44,935 bases of DNA, taken from positions 1-44,935 of the forward strand of contig JBAROU010000033.1 in NCBI GenBank assembly GCA_049642385.1, given 5' to 3'. How positions within the stretch are numbered: position 1 is the first letter of the stretch; every line of letters begins with the position of its first letter. Below are positions 7,633 through 15,398 of this stretch, piece after piece. The position numbers and the translations under genes are program-made. A model generated the notes under the pieces. That model ran no database searches and was not told where the DNA came from. It saw only the letters and a list, made by a program, of their open reading frames with translations. The DNA is from JBAROU01 sp049642385. GTDB lineage: Bacteria > Chloroflexota > Dehalococcoidia > DSTF01 > RBG-16-68-14.

Positions 7633-7696
7633 GTTTCCTTCACTCCCTAATCCCTCCCTTGTAAGGTTTTCACCCTCCACCGTCTTACTGGTAGAG

Positions 7697-7711
7697 CCCG
7701 CCTGAGGCGGG
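7697..7711. repeat. CCCGCCTGAGGCGGG palindrome
   Basis: A 7-bp stem around one central base. The same element, with the central base changed, recurs at 29385-29399 in another intergenic gap, so it is a dispersed repeat. Confidence 0.5.
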
Positions 7712-7794
7712 TCCAGTGGCAGCCGCGGGCAACGCGCCGCGGCGCTCGCGCCGGTCGAGATACCTGCGAAGCGCCCGCAGTTCTGAACCGGATC

Positions 7795-7824
7795 GGAACG
7801 ATCCGCGGCTCATCGGCGTATAAT
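7795..7824 (+). promoter_or_regulatory. Promoter of the ECF sigma operon (leaderless)
   Basis: TATAAT at 7819-7824 ends 8 nt before ATG 7833, with no Shine-Dalgarno. A GGAACG at 7795-7800, followed by CGTAT about 16 bp later, resembles the GGAAC/CGT pattern of ECF-dependent promoters. Self-activation by the sigma factor it precedes is possible but unproven. Confidence 0.5.
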
Positions 7825-7832
7825 TCATCGAG

Positions 7833-8426
7833 ATGAACGCCGAGGCAGTGAGTGTCTCCCGTGGCGGCCCGCCCGGCGAGGCCACCCCCGATGACGAAGT
7901 CATCGCCCGGTGCCAGGACGGCGCCGGCGAGGCGTTCGAAGTCATCGTGAGGCGCTACGCAGATCAGGTATTCGGCACGATCTTCCTCATGACACACGAG
8001 CGCCGCCTGAGTGAAGACCTCACGCAAGAAACGTTCGTCCGCGCCTGGCGCGGCCTCAACGGCTTCTACCTCGGCGAGCCGCTCCGTCCCTGGCTGCTGC
8101 GCATCGCGGCGAATGTCGTCGTTAGCCACCGGCGCAAGCGATGGCTGCCGTTCGTTCCGCTCTCCAGGGTCGATCGTGACACGCCCAGCCGCGAGCCATC
8201 GCCGGAAGCGCAGGCCGAGCAGGTCGCAACAGGCGACGAGCTGCAGCGCGCAATAGCGGAGCTGCGAGAAGACCACAGGCAGGTCGTCGTGCTGCGCTTC
8301 TACGCCGAGCTGTCGGTGCCGGAGATCGCCCGCGCGACACGCTGGGCCGAGGGGACGGTGAAGTCGCGCCTGCACCGAGCGCTCCGGCGCATGCGCGCAT
8401 CACTCGAACCACCGCTTGAGGAGTGA
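7833..8426 (+). CDS. ECF-type RNA polymerase sigma factor
   Basis: The 197-residue protein is a standard group 4 sigma factor. Region 2 spans about residues 20-110 (ARCQDGAGEAFEVIVRRYADQVFGTIF, then EDLTQETFVRAWRGL and PWLLRIAANVVVSHRRKR). Region 4 spans about 135-190 (REDHRQVVVLRFYAELSVPEIARATRWAEGTVKSRLHRALRRM). It recruits RNA polymerase to a small stress or envelope regulon. The stop codon lies just before the next gene, a membrane protein with the layout of an anti-sigma factor. ATG 7833 is supported by the TATAAT box 8 nt upstream. Confidence 0.9.
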   Translation: MNAEAVSVSRGGPPGEATPDDEVIARCQDGAGEAFEVIVRRYADQVFGTIFLMTHERRLSEDLTQETFVRAWRGLNGFYLGEPLRPWLLRIAANVVVSHRRKRWLPFVPLSRVDRDTPSREPSPEAQAEQVATGDELQRAIAELREDHRQVVVLRFYAELSVPEIARATRWAEGTVKSRLHRALRRMRASLEPPLEE

Positions 8427-8431
8427 GAACG

Positions 8432-9829
8432 ATGACTGAGGAACTGGAACAGCAGATCCGAGCGCATCTTCAGAGCGAAACCGCGGCGCTCCGCGCCCCC
8501 AGCGACATGTGGTCGCGCGTTCAGACCGTCATCCAGGAGCCACCGCGCTGGCGCACGTGGTTAGCTGGCCGGCAACGCTGGCTCGTAATGTCGGGCCTTG
8601 CCGTTGCGGGCGCGATTGCGCTCCTCGTCCTCAGCGTCGTCATATCACGCCCTGGCAACGACGAGCCGCTGAACGCGTCCAGCATCCTCGCTCGCGCCGC
8701 CCAAGCGGCGGAAGACCCGAACAGCACAGGTGTGGACAGCTTTATGGGCAAGATGACAGGGACGCTGACCTTCAACATCGAAGGCATCGACGACATCGAA
8801 GCACTCGATCTCGATCCAAGCGACCTGCATGTCGGTGGGGCGTCTGAGGTGTGGTTCAAGGCTCCCGACCGCTATCGCGTGGAAGCTGAGGACGGTAGCG
8901 TCGTAGTCTTCGACGGCGACCAAGTTTCCCAGTACGACGCGAAGTCAGGCACATATTCGCAGCGATCCGTTGAGATCGGCGACCGACTCTTCTTCCTGCC
9001 CAACTCCGAGTACTTAAGTGGTCAATTGGGATCGCCTCCCGAGTTTGAGGGGCTGGCCAAGGACGCCATGGTCACAGCAGGCGAGCCAGTGCTCGGCCGA
9101 GAGACGTATCTTATCGAGCAGACCTTCGGTGACGGTTCTTCGCGGATGTGGGTCGACAAGGAGCGCTTCATGATCCTGCGCTCGGAGTTGACGGCAACGA
9201 ACAGTTGGACAGTCCCCGGCGGGAAAGCCACGATGACTCTGGACAACAAGTTCGCCTTCACGTCACTCGATTTCGATGCGTCGATAGATGATGACCTGTT
9301 CGAGTTCACGCCACCGCCAGGCGCTGTCGAGCGCGGCCCTTTCAGCGGGCTGCCGCCCTGGGCGCTGGTACCCAATCCGATACCCGATGGCTACAAGCTC
9401 TGCGGCACGTCACGGACGGACAGCTTCGGAGGGGGTCCGCTCTCTGATATCCAGCCCGTTTACTACGGCATCGAAACCGCCGATGGCGGTCTCGCGAAAG
9501 TCTCTCAGCGCCTCGTTGAGTTCGGTGACGCAGACGAATTCATCCTGAGTACCGCCGGTATACCGACGCCCTCCGAGCCGGTGCGTGTACGCGGCCAGGA
9601 AGCAGCGTTCGGACACGCCGGTTCCGAGCTGACCGTGCTGAGATGGACAGAGAACGGCGTGGTCATAAGATTCGTCACAACGGATCTGTCCGACGATCAA
9701 CTAATACGCCTGGCAGAGTCGATGGAGCGGGCTGACGAATTGCCATCGTCCGGCGCGGGCACCGACCTGAAAGTCCACCCCTGCGAGGCGGCTAGGGGCA
9801 TTGGCGGAACGTTCCAGGTAGCGCCCTAA
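8432..9829 (+). CDS. Membrane-anchored anti-sigma-like protein with LolA/RseB-like and DUF4367-like domains
   Basis: The 465-residue protein has a cytoplasmic stretch of about 50 residues (EELEQQIRAHLQSETAALRAPSDMWSRV), one membrane helix at about 51-73, and a large outer part. The outer part includes a LolA/RseB-like region (VWFKAPDRYRVEAEDGSVVVFDGD, MWVDKERFMILRSEL) and a C-terminal region like DUF4367 (VRGQEAAF, LRWTENGVVIRFVTTDLSDDQLIRLAESM). No HxxxCxxC zinc finger is present. It follows the ECF sigma gene with GAGGAG at 8418-8423, 8 nt before ATG 8432, so it probably holds the sigma factor at the membrane. That role is inferred from context. Confidence 0.75.
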   Translation: MTEELEQQIRAHLQSETAALRAPSDMWSRVQTVIQEPPRWRTWLAGRQRWLVMSGLAVAGAIALLVLSVVISRPGNDEPLNASSILARAAQAAEDPNSTGVDSFMGKMTGTLTFNIEGIDDIEALDLDPSDLHVGGASEVWFKAPDRYRVEAEDGSVVVFDGDQVSQYDAKSGTYSQRSVEIGDRLFFLPNSEYLSGQLGSPPEFEGLAKDAMVTAGEPVLGRETYLIEQTFGDGSSRMWVDKERFMILRSELTATNSWTVPGGKATMTLDNKFAFTSLDFDASIDDDLFEFTPPPGAVERGPFSGLPPWALVPNPIPDGYKLCGTSRTDSFGGGPLSDIQPVYYGIETADGGLAKVSQRLVEFGDADEFILSTAGIPTPSEPVRVRGQEAAFGHAGSELTVLRWTENGVVIRFVTTDLSDDQLIRLAESMERADELPSSGAGTDLKVHPCEAARGIGGTFQVAP

Positions 9830-11482
9830 CTAGCCCGCCAGCAACTGTCTTGCGATGATCTTGAGTTCGAGGATGGGCTTCACGCCCTCGAAGATGGGCA
9901 GGACGAGCGCGTCCACGACGTAGCGCGCCACCGGGTCCTCTTCCGAGTAGCCCCAGCCGCCGTGGATCAGCTGCGCCTCCTGGCTCACCCACACCGCCAC
10001 GTCCGACGCGAACAGCTTGCACATCGCCGGCTCCACCGCCGCGCGTTCGTCGTGCGCCATCGCGCGCGCGGCGGCGTACGTCAGGTGGCGCCCCGCCGCG
10101 ACGTGCGTCGCCATGCGACCGATCTTGTACTGCGTGAGCTGATAGTCCGCGATCGGGTGTCCGAACTGCTTGCGGTCGAGCGCGTAGGTGCACGCCTTCT
10201 CTAGCGCCGCCTGCCCGACACCCGTCGCGCGACCGCCCGTCTGGAGCCGGCCTGCCGCGAAGCCGCCCATCTGCAGGTAGAACCCCTTGTTCAGGCCGCC
10301 TTCGAGGCCCACGAGGTTTTCCTCCGGCACGAAATAGCGGTCGAGCGCGAGCGTGAACGAATGCATCCCACGATAGCCGGGCGTCGGGTTCGCCGTTCCC
10401 GTGATCGAGCCGCCGCCGGATTGCGTCTGCACGAAGCTGTGGCCGTCGAATGGGTCCTTCTCGACGATGAACAGCGAAAGGCCGCGCGCGCCGAGCGACG
10501 TATCGGGGTCGGTGCGGGCGAGCAGCGCCAGGATGTTCGCGCGGCCGGCGAACGTCGACCACGCCTTCGCGCCCTCGATGAACCAGCCGCGCTTGTCCTT
10601 GTGCTCGCCCGGCGTCGCCCGACACTGCACCGACGCGACATCGGAGCCGATGTCGGGCTCCGTCACGCAGATGCCGACGATCAGCTCGCCCGAGGCGATG
10701 CGCGGCAACCAGTGCTGTCGCTGCTCCTCCGTCCCGCCCTGAACCAGCGCGCGCGTGAGGATCTCGGAACGGGTGATCAGGCTCCCAGCGACAAGCGACG
10801 CCGCCGAGAGCTCCTCGGTGAGCACCACCATCGTCAGGTAGCCCATCTCCGTCCCACCGTACGCCTCCGGGATCGAGCTGCCGAACAGGCCCAGGTCGGC
10901 CATCTTCTGGATCAGCTCCTCGGGCACCAGGTGGTCCTGACGATGCATCTCCTGCGCGATCGGCGCCACCTCCGTCTTGGCGAAGGCGCGGAACTGATCG
11001 CGCGTCATCGATGCGATCTGGTCGTCGAGCGCCGTGGTGTGCGCGCCGCGCGCCTCCAGCACGCGCGCGCCGATCGTGCGGAGACGCGCTTCGGAGAGGC
11101 CGGAGCGCATCAGTGCGCTCACGTCGTCGTTGTGTAGGCGTGCCCGGACGGCGTTCTCGAGCCCGAAGGCGTCTGGATCCGCCTCGACGGCGGCGCGCAG
11201 CTTGTGGATGACCTCCGCGCTGAACGCGAACGCTTGCTCCTCCGCAAGCGCGTCGCGCGTGCCGCCCGCCTGCCGTTCGCAATACGCGACGAGCTGTTGG
11301 GCCGCGCGCGCCTCCGTCGCGAGCTGCGCAAGGCGCTCGGCGTGCACCTGAAAGTCGTCGATGCGCTTACCGCCGTCGGTCAAGCGCGCGCCCGACACGA
11401 GCGCCGAGTCGATCGCGGCCTCGGTCGCGTCGACGAGGCGGCGCGCACTGGCGAGGACGTCCGGTTCCGTCTGCGGGCTCAT
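9830..11482 (-). CDS. mcd: Acyl-CoA dehydrogenase, probable methylsuccinyl-CoA dehydrogenase
   Basis: The 550-residue protein is longer than ordinary acyl-CoA dehydrogenases (about 380) because of an extra N-terminal helical part of about 150 residues, a length typical of methylsuccinyl-CoA dehydrogenase (Mcd). The flavin and substrate motifs are ICVTEPDIGSDVASVQ, KAWSTFAGRANILALLART, GRATGVGQAALEKACTYALDRKQFG and LIHGGWGYSEEDPVARY. The catalytic Glu is E532 in IFEGVKP. Mcd oxidises (2S)-methylsuccinyl-CoA to mesaconyl-C1-CoA in the ethylmalonyl-CoA pathway. The ATG overlaps the stop of the mesaconyl-CoA hydratase gene (ATGA), so the two are translationally coupled and likely catalyse consecutive steps. 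The family call is sure; the substrate is inferred from length and partner. Confidence 0.75.
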   Translation of the reverse strand: MSPQTEPDVLASARRLVDATEAAIDSALVSGARLTDGGKRIDDFQVHAERLAQLATEARAAQQLVAYCERQAGGTRDALAEEQAFAFSAEVIHKLRAAVEADPDAFGLENAVRARLHNDDVSALMRSGLSEARLRTIGARVLEARGAHTTALDDQIASMTRDQFRAFAKTEVAPIAQEMHRQDHLVPEELIQKMADLGLFGSSIPEAYGGTEMGYLTMVVLTEELSAASLVAGSLITRSEILTRALVQGGTEEQRQHWLPRIASGELIVGICVTEPDIGSDVASVQCRATPGEHKDKRGWFIEGAKAWSTFAGRANILALLARTDPDTSLGARGLSLFIVEKDPFDGHSFVQTQSGGGSITGTANPTPGYRGMHSFTLALDRYFVPEENLVGLEGGLNKGFYLQMGGFAAGRLQTGGRATGVGQAALEKACTYALDRKQFGHPIADYQLTQYKIGRMATHVAAGRHLTYAAARAMAHDERAAVEPAMCKLFASDVAVWVSQEAQLIHGGWGYSEEDPVARYVVDALVLPIFEGVKPILELKIIARQLLAG

Positions 11483-12591
11483 CGGTTCCCTTGAGCTTGT
11501 CGAACGGACTTCTTCGGCATCAGTACCGTGTAGTCGAGGTCGAGCACCACGCTCGGATGGTACTGCTCGCGGTCGCTCTCGGCATCTCGCACCTTCAGCT
11601 CGATCGGTTCCTCGTTCGGATCGACGTTCTTTACCCCGACAAGGCGCAGTCGCAGCGCACCGGCGTCGTCGCGCCTCAGGTCGATGCGTTCGAGCACGTC
11701 GGTCCAGGCGAAGAGCGTATCGCCCGCGACGGTCGGGTTGGCGTGGCTGCCGGCGTTGAACGCTAGCACGCGGATCGCGTTCTCCAGCCCGTCATATGAG
11801 AGGGCGTGCGTGATCGAGATGATGTGCCCGCCGTAGATGATGCGCGCGCCCAGCCGCGACTTCGCCTGCAGATGCTGGTTGAAGTGCACGCGCGCGTTGT
11901 TCTGGTAGAGCCGCGTCGCCATCTGGTGCTCGGCGTCCTCCATCGTCATGCCTTGCGGGTGCACGATGCGCTCGCCGGGCTCGTAGTCCTCCCAGAACGC
12001 CTGTCCACCCGTCGCGACGGGGTCGAAGCGGGCGAGGTCGAGCTCCTCCGGCACGACGAGGTCGTTCAGCGCCACCTGCAAAGGCAACTCGGGCGCGTCA
12101 TTGGCGCCGGCGTTGGCCTTCGGGTCGCGCCCGTCCGGGCGCTTGTTCACCATCGCCCAGCGGTAGAACTGGAGCACCGACTCCTTGCGCTGATTGAAGC
12201 CGCGCGTGCGCACCCAGACGATGCCCACGTCGCCGCGCGAGGTCTCACGCTTGCCGATCACTTCGGTCTCGGCGCGCAGCGTGTCGCCGGAGAAGACCGG
12301 GCGCTGGAAGCGCACGTCGGCGTAGCCCAGATTGGCAGGCGAGTTGAGCGAGACGTCCGGCACCGCCCGCCCGAACACCATGTGGAACACCAGCAGATCG
12401 TGGGCAGGCGCGCTCGGGTAGCCGAGGGACTTGGCGAACTCGGTCGAGCAGTGGAGCGGGCGGCGGTCGCCGGTGAGGGCAATGTAGAGCGAGCGGTCGC
12501 CCTCTGTCACCGTGCGCGGGACGGCGTGGTGAAACACCTGTCCGACAGTGAAGTCCTCGTAGAAGTTGCCCGTTCGCGTCTTGGTAGCCAT
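11479..12591 (-). CDS. mch: Mesaconyl-CoA hydratase (beta-methylmalyl-CoA dehydratase)
   Basis: The 370-residue double hot-dog MaoC-like protein reads like Mch of Rhodobacter, Haloarcula and Chloroflexus. It opens NFYEDFTVGQVFHHAVPRTV, then TEGDRSLYIALTGDRRPLHC, HDLLVFHMVFGRAVPDVSLN, ANLGYADVRFQRPVFSGDTL, GMTMEDAEHQMATRLYQNNA, RVHFNQHL, and ARIIYGGHIISITHALSYDG. It adds water to mesaconyl-C1-CoA to give beta-methylmalyl-CoA, the substrate of the Mcl lyase. A promoter at 12623-12650 and a strong inverted repeat at 12600-12619 precede the gene. The start has no Shine-Dalgarno. Confidence 0.85.
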   Translation of the reverse strand: MATKTRTGNFYEDFTVGQVFHHAVPRTVTEGDRSLYIALTGDRRPLHCSTEFAKSLGYPSAPAHDLLVFHMVFGRAVPDVSLNSPANLGYADVRFQRPVFSGDTLRAETEVIGKRETSRGDVGIVWVRTRGFNQRKESVLQFYRWAMVNKRPDGRDPKANAGANDAPELPLQVALNDLVVPEELDLARFDPVATGGQAFWEDYEPGERIVHPQGMTMEDAEHQMATRLYQNNARVHFNQHLQAKSRLGARIIYGGHIISITHALSYDGLENAIRVLAFNAGSHANPTVAGDTLFAWTDVLERIDLRRDDAGALRLRLVGVKNVDPNEEPIELKVRDAESDREQYHPSVVLDLDYTVLMPKKSVRQAQGNR

Positions 12592-12599
12592 AGAACAAT

Positions 12600-12619
12600 G
12601 CGGGCCGATCTCGGCCCGC
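12600..12619. promoter_or_regulatory. Operator-like inverted repeat upstream of mch
   Basis: GCGGGCCGA-TC-TCGGCCCGC is a perfect 9-bp inverted repeat lying 3 bp downstream of the -10 box, over the expected transcription start. It could be a dimeric repressor site or form a hairpin at the extreme 5' end of the mRNA. Confidence 0.5.
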
Positions 12620-12622
12620 CGA

Positions 12623-12650
12623 ATTGTAACGGACGACTTCTAGTTGACAA
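12623..12650 (-). promoter_or_regulatory. Promoter of mch-mcd
   Basis: -35 TTGTCA (12645-12650), 16 bp spacer, -10 TACAAT (12623-12628), each five of six to consensus. The short leader to ATG 12591 is filled by the inverted repeat. Confidence 0.65.
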
Positions 12651-12665
12651 CAGCGAGCCCAGATT

Positions 12666-12709
12666 CCGAAAAGCATACGACCCCTGGCGGCTGGGCCAGG
12701 GGTCGTATG
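12666..12709 (-). terminator. Rho-independent terminator
   Basis: A perfect 14-bp stem (CATACGACCCCTGG / CCAGGGGTCGTATG, 12674-12709) with an 8-nt loop is followed on the minus strand by CTTTT. It ends the small gene at 12727-12921 and insulates it from the mch promoter. Confidence 0.75.
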
Positions 12710-12726
12710 GGCATCGGGAGGAGGCT

Positions 12727-12921
12727 TTACGCCGACGCCGTGTCCTGAGCTAGCGCCGCATGGAAGCGGTACAGGAGCTGGCTGACACGCCCACTCGATT
12801 GCCTGCCGTGTCCAGACTGGCCCTTCCTGTCGAGCCGACGTACTTCGCTCCTGAGCTGCTCTCGCGCGGCCGCTCTCATCCGCTCTTGCATGGTCGCTGT
12901 AACTAACTCTTGGGGTATCAT
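12727..12921 (-). CDS. Small basic hypothetical protein
   Basis: The 64-residue protein begins MIPQELVTATMQERMRAAAR and is rich in Arg and Gln, predicted mostly helical (REQLRSEVRRLDRKGQSGHG, SGRVSQLLYRFHAAL). A GGTAGGGAG lies about 8 nt before the ATG, and a strong terminator follows the stop, so it is likely a real single-gene unit. The protein has no recognisable domain. It is divergent from the Crp-type regulator gene at 13042, which could control it. Confidence 0.6.
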   Translation of the reverse strand: MIPQELVTATMQERMRAAAREQLRSEVRRLDRKGQSGHGRQSSGRVSQLLYRFHAALAQDTASA

Positions 12922-13041
12922 GGTGGTGCTCCCTACCTTTGTCAGCGTCTTTTTCCAGGCTCATCATAGGTTCAACAACGGGCCTTTTTCTATGAACCAC
13001 TTCACATATCGACGCCGACTAGCGAAAATGAGAGCGATGCC

Positions 13042-13725
13042 ATGACCGACCGCGATAGCCTTGTCCGCCACGTCCCGCTCCTGGCTCGACTCTCCGAGGC
13101 CGACCGGCGAGCGCTCGCCTCGCGCGGGCGCATTCATTCGTACCGGGACGGCGCGCCCCTCTTCAGCGAAGGCGATCCGGGCGATGCGTTGCATATCATC
13201 ATCGAGGGCAGGGTACGCGTCATGTTCGCCTCCCGATCGGGCGGGGAAGTCGAGGTTGCGCTCCTTGGCCCCGGCGAGTGCGTGGGCGATCTGGCGCTCT
13301 TCGACGACCGGCCGCGTTCGGCGACCGCCATCGCCTCGCAGCCGACGCGAACGCTGGTGGTAACGCGCGACGCGTTCCTGCGCTGGCTTTCGGAGCGCCC
13401 CAAGGCTGCGCTCGCCCTCCTCCAGACGCTCAGCCTTCGCCTACGCCGCACAGACGAAGCGCTCGCCGACTTCGCGTTCGCGGACGTACCTACGCGCCTT
13501 GCGAAGCGTCTGCTCGACCTCGAAATCGAGCAGCACGAACTGGCGCTACGCGACCCGACAGATGGCCGCATCCGCATCACTCAAGGCGAGCTTGCCTCGA
13601 TGCTTGGCGTGAGCCGCGAGAGCGTGAACAAGCAACTCAACGCCTTCGCTCGCGAGGGCTGGATCGCGCTCTCCCGTGGCCTAATCGCGATCCGTGACGC
13701 CAACGCGCTGCGGGCGCTGCTCTAG
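13042..13725 (+). CDS. Crp/Fnr family transcriptional regulator
   Basis: The 227-residue protein has an N-terminal cyclic-nucleotide-binding domain (FSEGDPGDALHIIIEGRVRV, then GPGECVGDLALFDDRPRSATA). The latter segment matches the phosphate-binding cassette including the Arg-Ser-Ala, so cAMP or a similar nucleotide may bind. No FNR-type cysteines are present. A C-terminal winged helix follows at about residues 173-206 (RITQGELASMLGVSRESVNK). Targets are unknown; the divergent small gene and the nearby mch-mcd unit are candidates. The last 25 codons are copied twice more downstream. Confidence 0.88.
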   Translation: MTDRDSLVRHVPLLARLSEADRRALASRGRIHSYRDGAPLFSEGDPGDALHIIIEGRVRVMFASRSGGEVEVALLGPGECVGDLALFDDRPRSATAIASQPTRTLVVTRDAFLRWLSERPKAALALLQTLSLRLRRTDEALADFAFADVPTRLAKRLLDLEIEQHELALRDPTDGRIRITQGELASMLGVSRESVNKQLNAFAREGWIALSRGLIAIRDANALRALL

Positions 13726-13902
13726 GCGCTGTAGCGCGAAGGCTGGATCGCCGTCTTTCAGGGCCAAATCGCGATCCGTAACGCCAACGCGCTGCGGGCG
13801 CTGCTCTAAGCGCTATCGCGCGAAGCCTGGATCGCGCCCTTTCAAGGCCAAATCGCGATCCGTGACGCCAACGCGCTGCGGGCGCTGCTCTCGGCGCTGT
13901 GG
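13651..13902 (+). repeat. Three tandem 84-bp copies of the 3' end of the Crp-type gene
   Basis: Exact 84-bp spacing (units start at 13651, 13735 and 13819). Unit 1 is the coding 3' end of the regulator including its stop. Units 2 and 3 lie beyond it, keep the reading frame (84 = 28 codons) and differ by a few substitutions. In unit 2 the frame encodes REGWIAVFQGQIAIRNANAL before TAA. In unit 3 the stop is changed to TCG and the frame runs open into the GAF gene. Confidence 0.85.
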
Positions 13903-13923
13903 CGCGCCGCCCCGCCCGCGGGC

Positions 13924-13929
13924 TATGCT
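13924..13929 (+). promoter_or_regulatory. -10 box for a leaderless GAF-gene transcript
   Basis: TATGCT lies 9 nt before ATG 13939. No Shine-Dalgarno is present. Confidence 0.4.
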
Positions 13930-13938
13930 AGAGACTCG

Positions 13939-14469
13939 ATGGTCCAGCAAGCCGCACCCCGTCGCATGCCCTCGCGCGATGCCGAGTATCGGACGCTTCG
14001 TCGCCTAGCCCGAACCACCGCTGGCGGCGTGCCAGAGCACCCGTTGGACGCCCTCCAGCAGGTCGCAGATCTCGCCCGCGACCTCACCGGTGCGCGCTAC
14101 GGCGCGCTCGCCGTGACGGACCAGGACGACAACATCGAAGGCTTCGTCGTCAGCGGGATGACGGCCGAGGAGGAGCGCAAGCTCAAGGCGGCGCCTCTGG
14201 GTCACGGGCCGCTCGGCACCATGCGCAAGGACGGCCTGGCTGTGCGCATCGACGACCTCGACCAGTACAAGAAGTCGTTCGGCTTCCCACCCAGGCACCC
14301 GGACATGAAGACGCTGCTGGGCATGCCGATCTGGGTGGAGACGCTGCTGCGCGGCGCACTCTACGTGACCGATCGCAGCGGCGGCAAACCGTTCCGCTCG
14401 AGCGACGAGGTCATCTTGCGGGTGCTCGCCCGCCACGCTGGCCACATCATCGCGACTCGCTGGTACTAG
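13939..14469 (+). CDS. GAF-domain protein
   Basis: The 176-residue protein is almost entirely one GAF domain (about residues 30-175). It includes PLDALQQVADLARDLTGARYGALAV, FVVSGMTAEE, HPDMKTLLGMPIWVE, LRGALYVTDRSGGKPF and DEVILRVLARHAGHII. The pattern is that of the DosS/DevS-type GAF sensors, but no kinase or other output domain follows, so it is a free-standing sensor or a partner protein. Its frame is open backward into the third 84-bp repeat unit, yet the first ATG/GTG/TTG is at 13939, preceded by a TATGCT box. The next gene starts 2 nt after its stop. Confidence 0.8.
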   Translation: MVQQAAPRRMPSRDAEYRTLRRLARTTAGGVPEHPLDALQQVADLARDLTGARYGALAVTDQDDNIEGFVVSGMTAEEERKLKAAPLGHGPLGTMRKDGLAVRIDDLDQYKKSFGFPPRHPDMKTLLGMPIWVETLLRGALYVTDRSGGKPFRSSDEVILRVLARHAGHIIATRWY

Positions 14470-14471
14470 CC

Positions 14472-15356
14472 ATGCGTCTCCTCACTTACGAGCGCGACGG
14501 CGCTCCCAGACTCGGCTTGCTGCTGAACGCGAACGTCGTCGATCTCGCCGACGCGACCGCGGGCGAGCTCCCTGCCGACATGCTTGGCTTCATCGAGGCC
14601 GGTGAGGCCGCACTCGAACGCGCGCGGAGCGTCGCCTCTACTAGCACCGAACAACTCGCGCGCCACGCTCGCCCGCTTGCGCAAACGAAGCTCCTCGCGC
14701 CGATACCGACGCCGCGTCGGAACCTCGTCTGCGTTGGGCTGAACTACGCCGACCACGCCGCCGAATCGCGCGTCACGGACGGCGTGCCGGAAGAGCCAGT
14801 CTACTTCACAAAGGCGACGAGCACCGTGATCGGGCCAGGGGCCGCGATCCCCTGGCACGGCCACGTCTCGCGCCGCATCGATTGGGAGGTCGAGCTGGTC
14901 GCTGTGATCGGCCGGAGCGGGCGCGACATCCCTGAGGCGTGGGCGCTTGAACACGTCGCCGGCTACACCGTGGGCAACGACGTCACCGCGCGCGACCTGC
15001 AGCGTCGCCATCAGCAGTGGTACAAGGGGAAGTCGCTCGATGGCTTTTGCCCGCTTGGGCCGTGGATCGTCACGAGCGATGAGCTGGGCGATCCGCAGGA
15101 CGCGCGCCTGTCGCTACGGGTGAACGGCGACACAAAGCAGGACGCCCACACGAGCGACATGATCTTCAACGTCGCGCACCTGATCGCCGTGTGGTCGCTG
15201 GGGATGACGCTGGAGCCGGGTGACCTGCTCATGACCGGCACGCCTTCGGGTGTCGGCTTCGCGCGTCAACCGCCGGAGTATCTCCAGCCGGGCGATACCG
15301 TGGAGGCGGAGATCGACAAGATCGGTGTCCTGCGCAACCCGGTAGCGACGGAGTAG
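14472..15356 (+). CDS. Fumarylacetoacetate hydrolase (FAH) family protein
   Basis: The 294-residue protein carries a short N-terminal domain (RLLTYERDGAPRLGLLLNAN) and the FAH catalytic domain. The catalytic part shows LVCVGLNYADHAAES, DWEVELVAVIG (metal-binding Glu residues), GYTVGNDVTARDLQ, FCPLGPWIV and GDLLMTGTPSGVGFARQPPE. Members hydrolyse or isomerise beta-diketo acids in aromatic degradation, or decarboxylate oxaloacetate. The substrate cannot be fixed here. It starts 2 nt after the GAF gene and is probably co-transcribed with it. Confidence 0.87.
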   Translation: MRLLTYERDGAPRLGLLLNANVVDLADATAGELPADMLGFIEAGEAALERARSVASTSTEQLARHARPLAQTKLLAPIPTPRRNLVCVGLNYADHAAESRVTDGVPEEPVYFTKATSTVIGPGAAIPWHGHVSRRIDWEVELVAVIGRSGRDIPEAWALEHVAGYTVGNDVTARDLQRRHQQWYKGKSLDGFCPLGPWIVTSDELGDPQDARLSLRVNGDTKQDAHTSDMIFNVAHLIAVWSLGMTLEPGDLLMTGTPSGVGFARQPPEYLQPGDTVEAEIDKIGVLRNPVATE

Positions 15357-15398
15357 CCGCGCCGGATCATCCTCTCGTCCTGCTACCCTGGGATCGCC

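Noticed and set aside
12969..13000. GGTTCA...TGAACC inverted repeat between the small gene and the Crp-type gene as an operator
   Set aside because: The arms are only 6 bp with a long centre and do not resemble a Crp or Fnr site; chance is likely.
13735..13902. CRISPR-like or satellite repeat
   Set aside because: The 84-bp units are contiguous copies of coding sequence without spacers.
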